DNA from: Planctomycetota bacterium
Lineage (GTDB): Bacteria > Planctomycetota > E44-bin39
DNA: 64,000 bases
NCBI GenBank assembly: GCA_004376375.1
Contig: SOJX01000121.1
Location: forward strand, 1-64,000
Direction of reading: 5' to 3'
Shown: positions 19,301 to 28,735 of the stretch, in pieces
Numbering within the stretch: the stretch's first letter is position 1
How the letters are laid out: each line of letters starts with the position of its first letter
Translations under genes and position numbers: made by a program
Notes under the pieces: generated by a model
What the model saw: only the letters and a program-made list of their open reading frames with translations
What the model was told of the DNA's origin: nothing
Databases searched by the model: none

Positions 19301-22300
19301 TCGACAATGTCTGCTCGACGCAGCCGTACGGGTAGCCGCCGAGGTATTTGAGCGCGTCCCTCGCCATTGTGGAGGGATTGGAGTCGAAAGTTATAAGGAT
19401 GCCGGTCCTTGACGGGTCGGCGCCGGCGGGAAGCTCGAATTTCTTTTCCATTCTGCCGCGCAGGACTCCGGAGAAACCCGTCTTGAGCCTGAACGCCGCG
19501 GGCTTGACCGGGATCTTGCGGCGTATCGCGTCGGAATATTTCCCGGCGTCGACGCTTACTTCGACCGAGGCCGCGGTGCTTCCGGCCGTCGGCAGCGAAA
19601 ACGTTAATGCGTCCCCCGCTCCGGGCGAAACCGACATTTCCACCGGAGATTCCATGGCCGGGATACGGATTTTGCACGACAGTGTTTCGCCTGTGAAATT
19701 GCCCACCCATGCGGAGGCGGTCGAGGCGTCGCCCTCACGGAGAAATCCGGGCATTGAGACGAATGCCGCGACCGGCTTTTCCGTTCTCAACGAGGTGGTG
19801 GTTTCGCCGACGGCAGTTTCGCGCGTTGCGCCGTAGGCGGTGATGCGCCATTCCGTCAGGGTATCGGGCGCCGTGAAGGTAACCTCGGCCGTGCCGTCCG
19901 TATCGGTGCGGATATCGGGGTTCCAGTATGCGGTGTCCGGGAAGACTTCTCGCATGGCCCCTTGTATTTCAGACCCGAAAAACTTCGGAGAGCCTCTCCC
20001 CCATCTCTGGCCGTACGCGCCCGCGGAACCGCCGCCGACTCCGTATGCGTCGACAACGCTGGTGGAAGAGAGGTTCTTGTTCGCAAGCCCAGGGAGAAGC
20101 GTAAGATGCGGGTGTATGGGGGGCAGTCCTTCCCTCTCGACGCGTTGTCTCCTTTGAAGCTCGGCGTAGTACAGGTGGTTGATTGTGCCGGTGACGGCCC
20201 TGTATCTGAATCCGCACGTGCTTCCCGTTTGGACTTTATGGCCCCTGCGCTCCGGATAGAAGTAGGTCCGTATCGAGCCCGCGTTGGGCCGGGCGACCTG
20301 GAAGATTGCCTCGTCCACTATCGCAAGCGCTACGGTCGCCGGGGTCGGCCGGTCGTTCTCGTTCGTCGTTCTGATTCTTAGTTTCACCTTTTCACCCGGG
20401 CGGTAGGCCGCCTTCTCGGAGACGACCGTGACCCGCAACACGGGCAGGATGTAGGCCATCCGCTGACCTTTGTAAAGGCCTTCGATGGTGGGCATCGCTA
20501 TTACGGCATAGACGTTCGGCTGGTATTCGTTCTTTACCGGCAGGGTTATTTCCTGCCTGCCGCCTTTGAGAATAACCGTTTTCCAGAGCAGGATTTTCTC
20601 GGCTTCGAGCGTAAGCAGGGCGATGCGCTCGCCGGGCGGCGCCTCGATGCTCAGTTTCATTTCCCCGCCGGCCTGGTAGGACGGCCTGTCGAATTCGACC
20701 GGTATTGAAAGACCGCCGTGTTCTTCGCGCACGTTCACGGACCAGTCTTTTGTTATCACGTTCCCGGATTCGGCCTTGAACGTTACGTAGTAAACCCCTG
20801 CCTCGGGAAAGATATAGCTTGTCATCTGGTCTGAATCGGACCTTGTAGTGACGGAGATTTCTGAGACGGTTATCCTGCTGCCGGCCACGTTTCGACGTAC
20901 GACGAGTTTCCCTTTCAGGATGCACCGCTTGCCGTTTTCCAGGAATGCCGCGGCAGCCAGCTGGACGGTTGCGCCCGCAACGGGGTTCTTCTCAAGGCAT
21001 TCGGCAAAGGCGAACGCGTCGGGCAGGCTTACGGGAACGCTTGTCGCGAACTCCACTTTCCTGCCGAAGGTCGTCGCATCCTCGAGCACGACGCCCTGAA
21101 CACGCAGTTTCAGGGCCTTGCGGTAATGCCGGGCCGGAACGGAAATGTCGACCGTGCCGTCGGGGCCTGTAACGGTATCGCCGTTCTCGATCAGGTTATC
21201 GCAAAAGCTCCAGTTCGCGCGCGCAAATCCGGATTTGAAGAGCCGTCCGGCGGAATCCTGGAGATTATGCGGAAAGTAAGCACGCATGCCCAGCACCGAA
21301 AAGCGAATCTTCTTTCCGGCCGCGGGCGCGTCGCTCTGGTATCTCGCGATAAGCCGTATCGTGAACTTGCGCGTTTCGGGAGTATAGGTTTTCGGCTTTA
21401 TAAGTATGGCGTCAACCGTTATCGCGGGCTTTGTATAGCTTTTCACTTTAAACCCGATGCTGTACCTCGGAAACTTTTTCTTGTCCCGGCAGTCCACCCG
21501 TATGTAGTAATTTCCCGGAGTCGGATCTTCGTCCAGCTTGAACGCGAAATCGGCCGCACCCATATCGTCGGTCGTTACATTTCCGGACATTATTTCGGTA
21601 CCGCGCGGGTTCGTCAGCGTAAGCGTGAGAGACTTGTTGTCGAGCGTTGAATAAACGCCTTTCTCTTTCCACCGCGCAAGCAGCCAGACCTTGATACTGT
21701 CGCCGGGCCTGTATATCGGGCGGTCGGTGGCGAGGAATATCCTGCTGCCTGACCATGTTCCGCCTGCCTTCTGCGGCTGCCCGATTTTTCCAAACGCGGC
21801 GTGGTTGCCCTTTACGACGAGGATATTTTTCATATGTTCTTTGTGGAATTTATCGGAAAGCCGGTGCACGCCGTCTTCGCCGGTTTTGCCGCTGTCGACC
21901 GTTTCACTCTGGCATGCGGCGTAGACGGTTGCGCCTTTCACCGGCTTGTTCCGTCTCATGTCCATCGCCAGGATACGCGTCTTATCCGGCTCGGTCTTGG
22001 TTATGCATGCGATATCGCTGACGATCACCAGCGTGCGCGCGTAGACGTTGCCTGAAGTCAGCGTGAGGACGTATGCCCCGGCCGGCAGTGCGCCGAGCGA
22101 GAAATCGGTCGTGATGTCGCTGAGCGCTTTATAATTTTCCGGTTCCAGGATTCCTGATTTCTGTGCGGGGATGAAATGCGTGTCCAGCGCCCCCGCGCCC
22201 ATGATGGTCTCGTTCTTCCTGAAGAACACGTCCAGGTCGAGTCCGTGGAGTTGCCAGCTTATTTCTTCGATGTTTCTCGTAAACACCGTCACAACGGCCG

Positions 22301-23903
22301 GCTCGTCCGTTCTGTATGTCCGGGGCGTTGCAGCGGCAAGCTTCACCGAGCGCAGTTCTCCCAGCACGTTTTTCGCGGCGGACCCGATATTGAGCCCCTT
22401 TTTCACCTGGGACAGTTTGTCGGCGGTCCTAACCAGCCGCTCGAGGCCGTCCGGTTTCTTCCTGAGGAGCCGCGCGAAGTTGTTGAAAGCTTCCGATGCT
22501 TTTGAGGCCGCAGGGTCCCTGGTGAAGAACGCCTCGTAACCGTCGATGGCTTCGCGGAGTTTTCCGCTTCTCTCCAGCAGCCAGGCGATTTTGAATTCAG
22601 CCTGCTTTCTTTCCCCCGAGGTCGGATACAGCTTTATAAATTCACGGAACGCTTCCAGCGCATTTGCATATCTGCCCTGCCTGCTGAGCGATTCGGCAAT
22701 TTCAAAATGCGCCGTTCTCAACTGGTCCTGCACAATATTCCAGTCCTTGTTGTGCGGAAACCGCTCGAGGTAATCTTTCGCAGTTTTGACGGCTTCCGTA
22801 TACATATTCTGTTCAAGGCAGGAGGCGATCAGGTTTCTTGTCAGGCCGGGCAGGTCTGCGTCATCGGGATATCGGGTCTGCATCATGCCGGTGTATTTAA
22901 TCGCGCCTTTCATGTCTTTTTTTTCCATGAGTACTTCAATGGAAAGCTTAATCGCGATGTAGCGCCCGTCCCAGTCCGAAAATTTGCCGACAAACCATGC
23001 AAGCCGCTCGGATACGTCTTCCCCGGCGTTACGCGCGATCCTGATTTCCGCGAGTGTTGCGGCCGGGATGAATTCGCTTCCGGGATGTTTCTCGATGAAC
23101 TCGGCAAGCACTTTGCGGGCTTCCTTCGGATTGCTCACTTCCAGCCTTTCGGCGTATTCGAGGACGAATATTTCATATCCGTCGTGGTCGGGGAACCTGG
23201 AAATGAATTCCCGGTGGTACTTCAACTCCTGGTGCTCCATTCCCAGGGCGCCGCATACGCCTATCAGGTCGATTAGAAGTTGAGCGCCGTCGCCGGGAAG
23301 GCCGCCGCATTTCCATGCGAGCCTCAGGTAACCTTCCGCCTTTGCATATGCTTTCTGTATCCCGCTTTCGAGGTCCTCTCTTTTCGAATCGCTCAGGTTC
23401 AGTCCTATGTTCTTCAGCTGTTTCTCTAATTCTACGGCGTTCTTCATCGCCTCCCGGCCGAGCTTCGCGTACTTTGCCGCCCATGCGGCCGCACGCCCGG
23501 GGTCGGTGAGCCTTTTCCTTTCCGCGTGCAGTATTTTCGCGGCATCTTCCCACCGCGTTTCGGACATGAAACGCTCGGCAAGCGGAAACGCCGCCTGTGC
23601 CCTGTAATCGGAATCGGGGTAATTATTCATGACCTTGCGGAAGATTGCCTCGGCCCGGTTGTCACCGGCCTGGCCGTACGCGTTCGCGGCGAGGAAAAAT
23701 GATTCCGGAGCATCCCTGCCGTCCGGATCAACGGTCAGGAGGATTTTCGCCGCCTCCATTAAGCGCCGGCCCAGATAATGACCTTTGCCTTTCTGAAGCG
23801 GCGTCTCAACCTCGCCGGCAAAGGTCATATCCGGCGCGAAAGCTGAGAAAAAGAGGGTTACCGAGGCGATAATAATAAAGGTGCGATGGCTTGCGTTATG
23901 CAT
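16323..23903 (-). CDS. Giant alpha-2-macroglobulin with TPR regions and intact thioester
   Basis: 2,526 residues with a signal peptide (hydrophobic core FIIIASVTLFFSAFA); AGGAGC Shine-Dalgarno. Residues ~30-540 are TPR-like helices. Macroglobulin beta-domains follow, including the typical ATDRPIYRPGDSIKVW near 725. An A2M-type domain has LTEWRITAYGAT near 1360. The thioester motif is complete: GCVEQ at 1527-1531, within PYGCVEQTLSRFLPW, followed by the toroidal thioester domain. After the receptor-type beta-domain there is a second TPR region (about 1890-2330) and a final beta-rich part. Bacterial homologues are usually about 1,500-1,900 residues, so the TPR flanks are extra. The family traps proteases that cleave a bait region and then binds them covalently. 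No lipobox is seen, so it is probably periplasmic or secreted. Convergence with the protease array is striking. Confidence 0.92.
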   Translation of the reverse strand: MHNASHRTFIIIASVTLFFSAFAPDMTFAGEVETPLQKGKGHYLGRRLMEAAKILLTVDPDGRDAPESFFLAANAYGQAGDNRAEAIFRKVMNNYPDSDYRAQAAFPLAERFMSETRWEDAAKILHAERKRLTDPGRAAAWAAKYAKLGREAMKNAVELEKQLKNIGLNLSDSKREDLESGIQKAYAKAEGYLRLAWKCGGLPGDGAQLLIDLIGVCGALGMEHQELKYHREFISRFPDHDGYEIFVLEYAERLEVSNPKEARKVLAEFIEKHPGSEFIPAATLAEIRIARNAGEDVSERLAWFVGKFSDWDGRYIAIKLSIEVLMEKKDMKGAIKYTGMMQTRYPDDADLPGLTRNLIASCLEQNMYTEAVKTAKDYLERFPHNKDWNIVQDQLRTAHFEIAESLSRQGRYANALEAFREFIKLYPTSGERKQAEFKIAWLLERSGKLREAIDGYEAFFTRDPAASKASEAFNNFARLLRKKPDGLERLVRTADKLSQVKKGLNIGSAAKNVLGELRSVKLAAATPRTYRTDEPAVVTVFTRNIEEISWQLHGLDLDVFFRKNETIMGAGALDTHFIPAQKSGILEPENYKALSDITTDFSLGALPAGAYVLTLTSGNVYARTLVIVSDIACITKTEPDKTRILAMDMRRNKPVKGATVYAACQSETVDSGKTGEDGVHRLSDKFHKEHMKNILVVKGNHAAFGKIGQPQKAGGTWSGSRIFLATDRPIYRPGDSIKVWLLARWKEKGVYSTLDNKSLTLTLTNPRGTEIMSGNVTTDDMGAADFAFKLDEDPTPGNYYIRVDCRDKKKFPRYSIGFKVKSYTKPAITVDAILIKPKTYTPETRKFTIRLIARYQSDAPAAGKKIRFSVLGMRAYFPHNLQDSAGRLFKSGFARANWSFCDNLIENGDTVTGPDGTVDISVPARHYRKALKLRVQGVVLEDATTFGRKVEFATSVPVSLPDAFAFAECLEKNPVAGATVQLAAAAFLENGKRCILKGKLVVRRNVAGSRITVSEISVTTRSDSDQMTSYIFPEAGVYYVTFKAESGNVITKDWSVNVREEHGGLSIPVEFDRPSYQAGGEMKLSIEAPPGERIALLTLEAEKILLWKTVILKGGRQEITLPVKNEYQPNVYAVIAMPTIEGLYKGQRMAYILPVLRVTVVSEKAAYRPGEKVKLRIRTTNENDRPTPATVALAIVDEAIFQVARPNAGSIRTYFYPERRGHKVQTGSTCGFRYRAVTGTINHLYYAELQRRQRVEREGLPPIHPHLTLLPGLANKNLSSTSVVDAYGVGGGSAGAYGQRWGRGSPKFFGSEIQGAMREVFPDTAYWNPDIRTDTDGTAEVTFTAPDTLTEWRITAYGATRETAVGETTTSLRTEKPVAAFVSMPGFLREGDASTASAWVGNFTGETLSCKIRIPAMESPVEMSVSPGAGDALTFSLPTAGSTAASVEVSVDAGKYSDAIRRKIPVKPAAFRLKTGFSGVLRGRMEKKFELPAGADPSRTGILITFDSNPSTMARDALKYLGGYPYGCVEQTLSRFLPWVAWGKVHGFSGEAGKPAYREAAKRGITRLCDLQNRDGTWGWWRDQRGDPFITGYAMLGLRLAREAGFHVPQEVLNSGKYAARNIISHGGIKDKLFPLDGLAMLLYGSGIGSTKLEASAFFELESCGPAAHALMALVHLETGNKTKAEPFLQKIRTSGYNESEGCRTYDSGQSRWFNSETATTALALLALTEAEGDSETTRKTARGLLSRRTSRTWPSTKDTALAILALGRYYKAARFTKPSQNVTVSVNGNTVGEADFRKADAEGRGITLPVPPEMLRDGENLISFSSPGAGEAPYTVTITATVEAEKAGELADMFKLKCETFEVSADGARKSIGVNPPGYSVVRSDSLPAKLPNTFIAGRNVRRQIRLDNPYDTSHVIIEEPLVPGLVLNENSIKSSCTDRQNFRFEVREDRIVFFITDSNWSELSITYDCYAAYPGNYTIPPTMAYAMYEPEVYSAGKPGAFSIIGTHEVKHKTGVPPDELYKEGLAAYESKKFSDAVRLLEPLLSEYRLRSEMFSKAATALALSHLHLGHKDSTLSLYRQIVGETGLGRISPAEEKALADLFFDSGEFRDSAELDLRIIDEAYCGAIEFWENMPEAELFRPGALLSMAMDYPFKLDLYPKLFVETEILGEEVLRSVGNSGLVSKVRCAVELLESLAVKEAEKSGNFTLISKAVETRLRAGDFERAMETANLYAEAARGGYDEPQALYFKAYALFSLDRFDESTTIARRLATGKFPAEAWDDSGEKTVDRMEPTEYRFNATHLLAQAAHRKGDYPRALELYRKVADRFEDARSMVQHLTYQELSAPAKVECMPGETPEIEVTSRNIEQFSVSVYPLDPVLIYCFRGSRVDLVGLNLVGLKENTVINVNVPSSKDLSSRTTKVALPKMEEGASLAIVRGGDRTVAVAVCATRIRIQRCTEGLRLRFIVTDQATGKGIKGCLVKVFKKQGNTLDLYTDSRGVVLCPSDVPRDAPAIGQHGKSFAIDW

Positions 23904-24119
23904 TTTAGAGCTCCTGGTTATAGACAGACATTGAGCCGGTTGTTTCGATGATAGTTTTCAGGGTTGGACCTGTGCGGCGCCGGGACAGGCTATATATTTG
24001 AACCCCGAAGGGCCAAATGAGTTCCAGAAATTACGCTCAAGGCCTTATCGCACCTGTTGCGCTCGTACTATGAGTAAGTTTAAGCTGGAATTCTCACTTG
24101 TCAAACGGAATGTGCGGGA

Positions 24120-24458
24120 TCAAGACTGGAACTTGGGAAGCAACAACATGGGGGATGATGTCTGTGTGGGAGGAATCTGATCCCTTTTCTCCAGGACTTC
24201 CAGCGCCTGTCCAATATACTTGGCGGCTTCTTCCGCATCGTCCTTTACTAAAAATTTCCCCAACTCAAGAAGCGCAAATTCTATCCCCTGATAGCCGCCT
24301 TTTGATTCAAGCCTTTCAAAACACTCTATACTCTTAAGGAAATGCACCTTGGCAAGCGGATTGTTCTGCCTGGCGAGGACGGCCACCAGGTTGTAGCCCG
24401 GATTATTGCGGAAAAATTTCTGGAACTTTGGCCGGAGACTTTCAGGCAGAAGAATAAG
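24120..24458 (-). pseudogene. TPR-like gene fragment
   Basis: An open frame with no ATG at its beginning encodes LLILLPESLRPKFQKFF... and continues through NPLAKVHFLKSIECFERLESKGGYQGIEFALLELGKFL to a stop at 24120. The helical, TPR-like composition suggests the 3' part of a repeat protein; a GTG at 24386 could start an 88-residue product. Likely a remnant lying 3' of the TPR gene at 24518. The stretch 23904-24119 upstream of the alpha-2-macroglobulin holds nothing else recognisable. Confidence 0.35.
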
Positions 24459-24517
24459 TAGTCAATTGCAGCATACCAATATTCCTCTAATTGCCACTCG
24501 GTTCGGCGCGCTCGGTG

Positions 24518-25864
24518 CTAACCGGGCTTTGTCCGTGTTCGCAGTCGGGATTTTGTCGCCTTTTCGGTTTTAATTACTTTCGTCTTCCTCGTCTTCCTCG
24601 TCTTCCCCTTTCCGTCTGTCAGCTTCTTGAAATCTTCATCATCCCAGTATTCTTTGAAATCTTTATTTTTCTTCGCTTGTTTCATATCCAATGCCTTCAG
24701 AGCTTTAGCCTTTTTCAGCCATTGGAGCATCTTTTCCTTATCCATCTTCTTTGAATATATGCATGCCTTGTTATAAAACGCAGCCCCAAAATCCGGATCA
24801 AGCTTGATCGCCTTGTTATAATCTTTTATCGCGCCGTCGAGATCGCCTTTCGCCATCTTGGTTTTGCCGCGGCTACTATATGCATCCTTAGAATCCGGTT
24901 TCAGCTCGATCATCTTGTTATAATCTTCTATTTCGCCGTCGGAATCGCCTTTTTTACCCTTGGCCAAACCGCGGTTGTGATATGCTTCGGCATAATTCGG
25001 TTTTAGTGCGATCGCCTTACTGAAATCTTCTATCGCGCTGTCGAAATCGCCTTTATCAAGTTTCGAAAAGCCTTCTCCAAAAGCGACAATGGCCTCCAGG
25101 GCTGACTCGCCTTTACCCCTTTGTACGTCGCTTTCTCTTTGTATATTCTTCTTTTCCTTCTCTGCAATCTTTTTAAACTCATCCTCTTTCCGTGCTATAA
25201 AATCTGCACATTGCTTCTCGCTATTGCGAATTAGTGCCGATGTCTTGGTTTCCGTCTCCTTGATTGACAAGGTAGTTTCGGTTTTCACTTTTTGTATTAT
25301 ATTTTCAAGGCCAACCTCTGCTATCTGCTTGGCATTATCTGCGGATATTTTAGCGGTCGCTGCCTCTTTCCGCGCAGATGCTGCTTCTTTTTTGGCGTTC
25401 TCTGCCTCTTTCCGCGCAGATATTGCTTCTTTTTTTGCGTTCTCTGCCTCTTTCCGCGCAGATTCTGCTTCTTTTTTTATGTTCTCTGCCTTTTTCCGCA
25501 CAGAATCTGCTTCTATTTTTGTGTTCTTCGCTTCCCGTCTTGCATTTTTTGCCTGTTGACGCCCACGCAATGCGGCATAACCAATCGTGGCCATTAATAT
25601 TCCAGCCGCAATCAGAAACCGGGTAAAAAGTCCTGCCGTTCTCTCGTATTTGAGCTGCACGTCGGCCTTCACACTACTTAACTCTTTAACCTCGCTTTTG
25701 AGTTTTTCAATATCGCCTTTCACGTCTTCTTTTTGGACTGGCGGCCGTACAGTATTCTTGCCTTTTTCTCCGGCAGTTAGATACATAACTTCAGGTGCGA
25801 TAACCCATATAACTGCTGCAAAAACTATGAGAATTATGAGCACTTTTATTGCCTTCTGAATCAT
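24518..25864 (-). CDS. Membrane-anchored coiled-coil and TPR protein
   Basis: 448 residues; AGGAGG Shine-Dalgarno nine bases upstream. Two hydrophobic segments (about 8-30 and 84-100) flank a charged region. A coiled coil at 105-260 follows, containing near-perfect 14-residue repeats of the form KKEAESARKEAENA, visible as 42-bp DNA repeats at 25380-25500. Three to four TPRs (about 265-385: GDFDSAIEDFSKAIALKPNYAEAYHNRGLAK) lead to a very basic tail (KGKTRKTRKTKVIKTEK). TPRs normally bind proteins. The coiled coil probably lifts them from the membrane. No enzymatic domain; function unknown. Confidence 0.75.
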   Translation of the reverse strand: MIQKAIKVLIILIVFAAVIWVIAPEVMYLTAGEKGKNTVRPPVQKEDVKGDIEKLKSEVKELSSVKADVQLKYERTAGLFTRFLIAAGILMATIGYAALRGRQQAKNARREAKNTKIEADSVRKKAENIKKEAESARKEAENAKKEAISARKEAENAKKEAASARKEAATAKISADNAKQIAEVGLENIIQKVKTETTLSIKETETKTSALIRNSEKQCADFIARKEDEFKKIAEKEKKNIQRESDVQRGKGESALEAIVAFGEGFSKLDKGDFDSAIEDFSKAIALKPNYAEAYHNRGLAKGKKGDSDGEIEDYNKMIELKPDSKDAYSSRGKTKMAKGDLDGAIKDYNKAIKLDPDFGAAFYNKACIYSKKMDKEKMLQWLKKAKALKALDMKQAKKNKDFKEYWDDEDFKKLTDGKGKTRKTRKTKVIKTEKATKSRLRTRTKPG

Positions 25865-26226
25865 TTTTGCCTCCTGTTTTACAGGCTGAATAGGTATTAC
25901 AGTTTAACCGAGATTTCCCAGACACCTCCAGAACTCCAAGAGGAACCGTAAAGATAGCTTGTTATTACAGGCCCAAAGCGTTTCTGAGTGCACTGCCCAC
26001 GACTTCGGCCGTAAAGGGTTAAGGGGCGCCGCACGCGATCCGACAATTTTGGTTGGGTCGAACCGCATGCGGTATAGGCGAAATATCCTAAGTTTTATTT
26101 TTAAACGAATGTATCGCAACCCGTACTATTATACCTGGAAATCAAATTCCTGGCAATTGGGGTTAACCTGATTTTATGTTACGAATTCCCGGTTCCGGTA
26201 TAGGAAAAACCTCGATGCATAGTGCG
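25865..26226. other. Intergenic region without recognisable gene
   Basis: About 360 bp between the TPR gene and a recombinase remnant. I see no coding frame with a credible start, no RNA gene and no clear terminator. Confidence 0.5.
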
Positions 26227-26478
26227 TTAACTTGGGACAATAACGGCTGAATAGGGGGTATGCTCACTGCGCCTTACCGCTGGACTATTCTTGATTTTAT
26301 GGATCTTTCCACTTGCGCGACGGTTCCATACCAAATCTCCGGTATAAGTTGGGTTTCGAAGAATATCTCTGATGGTTCCAGCGGACCAAAGACCGTCTGA
26401 GCGGCGGGAGGGGGCCTGTGGGGTGGTACCGGCAGGGGTGAGGACGGTCGAAAAACACGCAGTGGGCGGGGGTTTTCG
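26227..26478 (-). pseudogene. Large serine recombinase remnant
   Basis: The minus strand encodes SRRSDGLWSAGTIRDILRNP, then TYTGDLVWNRRASGKIHKIK and a stop at 26227. The first of these matches the conserved motif of the Recombinase domain in large serine recombinases (W-S-x-x-T-I-R-x-I-L-x-N-P-x-Y-x-G). The catalytic resolvase domain and the zinc/coiled-coil C-terminus are absent. It lies just outside the left end of the tRNA-Gly island and is evidence of an earlier insertion here. Confidence 0.65.
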
Positions 26479-26625
26479 TATTCGAACAAGCCAAATCTCC
26501 TGTCGGAGTTAGGGCTTTGGTAGAATCTCTTATGTGAATCTTATCGGAGCAGGTTGCAATAATTGTATTTAGCCTGCGCTTTGTTTCAGTCTGAGCCTGT
26601 TTTGTAAAACACCCTGAAAAGCTAT

Positions 26626-26665
26626 AAACGCAGCCCCCTGCATGGTTTTGCAGGGGGCTGCGTTT
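26626..26665 (-). terminator. Strong hairpin, probable original tRNA-Gly terminator
   Basis: Perfect 17-bp inverted arms (26626-26642 and 26649-26665) around a 6-base loop, followed on the minus strand by a T-rich stretch. It lies nine bases beyond the duplicated tRNA-Gly 3' end, as a tRNA terminator would before island insertion. Confidence 0.6.
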
Positions 26666-26673
26666 CATTTCTA

Positions 26674-26722
26674 CGAGCGGGTGAAGGGGCTCGAACCCTC
26701 GACATTCAGCTTGGGAAGCTGA
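26674..26722 (-). other. Attachment-site copy: 3' half of tRNA-Gly (distal island end)
   Basis: 49 bases identical to 37059-37107, covering anticodon stem-loop to 3' end of tRNA-Gly(CCC), same orientation. The 5' half of the tRNA is missing here. This is the classic footprint of integration into a tRNA 3' end and marks the left boundary of the island. Confidence 0.85.
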
Positions 26723-26949
26723 TGCTGGGATGTTGTAACTGTTGATATTGTAAATGGTTACGAGATTGCCGACGGGCCGTGTGGCGTACAGTGTGCCGTA
26801 TAAATGCAGCGAAAATTCTTGCCTTATTAGCAATATCTTGACATCAAAAAACTAGACTATATTTAGGGCCATCGTAAAATAGTCATGACTTTTTTACGAT
26901 ATTATCCACATCTTCCACGCCGGGCGCTGTCCAAATTCCTCTGTTATTC
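26723..26949. other. Island left-end noncoding region
   Basis: No gene seen. A GTGTGCCGT motif at 26791 recurs at 36914 inside the right end. An inverted repeat ATCGTAAAA/TTTTACGAT lies near 26869-26902. Either might serve the integrase, but this is unproven. Confidence 0.3.
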
Positions 26950-26978
26950 TTGACATCCTAATCCTTCTGTTGTATATT
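26950..26978 (+). promoter_or_regulatory. Predicted sigma70-type promoter for the 545-residue island gene
   Basis: Perfect TTGACA, 17-bp spacer, TATATT. About 120 bases of leader separate it from the ATG at 27098. Consensus-based prediction. Confidence 0.55.
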
Positions 26979-27097
26979 ATTTGTAGAGTTCGTGCTTGCG
27001 GGTTATATTCCCGCTACCAATTCGAATGCAACATTCGAAGTCTCATGACTCTGAAAACCAACTCAAGAGACAGTGTCCGAAAAAGGTGGCATAGGCA

Positions 27098-28735
27098 ATG
27101 CAATTCAACGAATTAAATCCTGAAAGCTATTCTCTCAAGGATGAGCTTATATCTACTGGAATCGATAACAGTGATGCCTCGTGGTTAGCACGAGTAATTG
27201 AAATTTACTTTAATGACGATGCAGAAACTGTTGAAGATAATGCTGAAACGCTTGATATTGCCGCACGCATTCTTGGGAATATTTATCAGCAATATAACGA
27301 CCGCAATGGTGCATTAGTTGAGATTCTGGGGGTACTCCTGGGGCGTATTTATCCAGATGGTAGTTTCCCATTCTATGGTGTGCAGCAACCCGATACGCAA
27401 AATCAAATCCTTGATTTCTGGTTTAAAGAAAATAGGAATATCGACTACACCCATGGAATTCGCTTGGTTGATCAACAAAAACGAAATGATAAGGTATCGG
27501 ATGTGCAAGAATTCGTCCGAATAATTTATGAAAGAAATAACTCACTGATTAATTTGACTGGGTTGCTGGATTCGGAGTATATAGAAAACTGCTATGATAA
27601 ACAGTCGCTTTCATTCAGCTATGCAGATCCCACCAAACTGCCATTTTGGATTCGAGTTGTGGGGCGTAAGTGGCTTTTTGATAGATTAAAACCTACTTTT
27701 CATGAAAAGCCAATCGAACAACTGGGGCAGTATGCAATCGGATTATATAAGATACTAAAACACACCGAAGCGGTTCCCGAAGTCCATCAAGAAGCTTCTC
27801 ATGACCTTCGAAAACAAACTAAAGACCAGATCGGAAAATTCCAGTCCGAGTTATTTACTACTCTCGATTCAAGAATCACAGATGAACCGAAGGAAATGCA
27901 CGAGAAAGCTTGGTTTTTATATGCCATTAAAAAAGTGCAGTTTGATAACTCCCCCCTTTCTGTCGAAACCAAACAGAGATTAATCAAATCAGCCAGAAAT
28001 TATTTAGGAAAAGCTAGAAAGACATTACGATCTGCAGATGCTTCATTTGATTCTGAAATGCTGCAATGGTCATCTGAACTGATCGCGAGAATAGATAGCC
28101 TCTGGAAGGCAGAGGAACTGCTTCTTAAATGCCTAAGATCATTGGGAACTCCATCTGTTGCGAGTGACCTTCGATACTGGAGCGAGTTTGGTCTCGATGA
28201 AATTCCAGCCCCTTGGTTTATAATTCCGGATCGATTTGCAGCATTCTTTCATACATTCACGGCAGGTTTTGACAAGGATGACAAGCGGCTAATCCAATTC
28301 AGGATGGATTTCAGTGCTTTCCTAATTAGTAGATTGAAAAGCCGTAAGAAGAAAAATAAATCTGAAAGCAAAAATGCTCACATCGATGAGGATTTCATTG
28401 AGCAGGACCCAATATGGCGTTTCTATATCGTTCGCGCTCTTAGAGAACTTAAAATTAACCCCTGGGGGAAGGGTCATAACGTTCTTCATTGGCTATCCAA
28501 AAGCGACCCCAATAATGATGTCCGTAATGCGGCTAAAACTGCATATAAGGAGATGAGGCACAAGGTGAGCCTACCACCCGGAAAATCTCAGCGCCGGGCT
28601 GTGCTTGCAGCTTTTCTTTGGCTGCGCCGTGCACACTTTGAGTCTCTTGGTTTTGAAACTGACGAGCGAGGTGCTCAACGCACTCTTGCAAAAGAACTGC
28701 GGTTTTCGCAGCGAAAAACATCAAAGGAGGTGTAG
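27098..28735 (+). CDS. Unknown 545-residue island protein
   Basis: I do not recognise this protein. It starts behind AAGGTGG. The sequence is mainly helical and soluble, with no signal peptide or membrane segment. Landmarks: an N-terminal acidic region (DDAETVEDNAETLDIAARIL), a central segment SYADPTKLPFWIRVVGRKW, a lysine-rich patch LKSRKKKNKSESKN near 415 and a basic C-terminus (SQRRAVLAAFLWLRRAHFESLG). No nuclease, helicase or nucleotide-binding motif stands out. The DNA is visibly AT-richer than the flanking genome, which fits transfer. Being the first gene of a tRNA island that also carries AbiE, a defence or element-maintenance role is possible, but that is only context. Confidence 0.6.
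   Translation: MQFNELNPESYSLKDELISTGIDNSDASWLARVIEIYFNDDAETVEDNAETLDIAARILGNIYQQYNDRNGALVEILGVLLGRIYPDGSFPFYGVQQPDTQNQILDFWFKENRNIDYTHGIRLVDQQKRNDKVSDVQEFVRIIYERNNSLINLTGLLDSEYIENCYDKQSLSFSYADPTKLPFWIRVVGRKWLFDRLKPTFHEKPIEQLGQYAIGLYKILKHTEAVPEVHQEASHDLRKQTKDQIGKFQSELFTTLDSRITDEPKEMHEKAWFLYAIKKVQFDNSPLSVETKQRLIKSARNYLGKARKTLRSADASFDSEMLQWSSELIARIDSLWKAEELLLKCLRSLGTPSVASDLRYWSEFGLDEIPAPWFIIPDRFAAFFHTFTAGFDKDDKRLIQFRMDFSAFLISRLKSRKKKNKSESKNAHIDEDFIEQDPIWRFYIVRALRELKINPWGKGHNVLHWLSKSDPNNDVRNAAKTAYKEMRHKVSLPPGKSQRRAVLAAFLWLRRAHFESLGFETDERGAQRTLAKELRFSQRKTSKEV

Noticed and set aside
16323..23903. Long open frames on the plus strand across the alpha-2-macroglobulin gene.
   Set aside because: They are antisense shadows in GC-rich coding DNA with no family similarity or ribosome sites.
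26227..26478. Serine recombinase as the integrase of the tRNA-Gly island.
   Set aside because: It lies outside the att sites, and large serine recombinases do not normally use tRNA 3' halves; the tyrosine fragment fits better.
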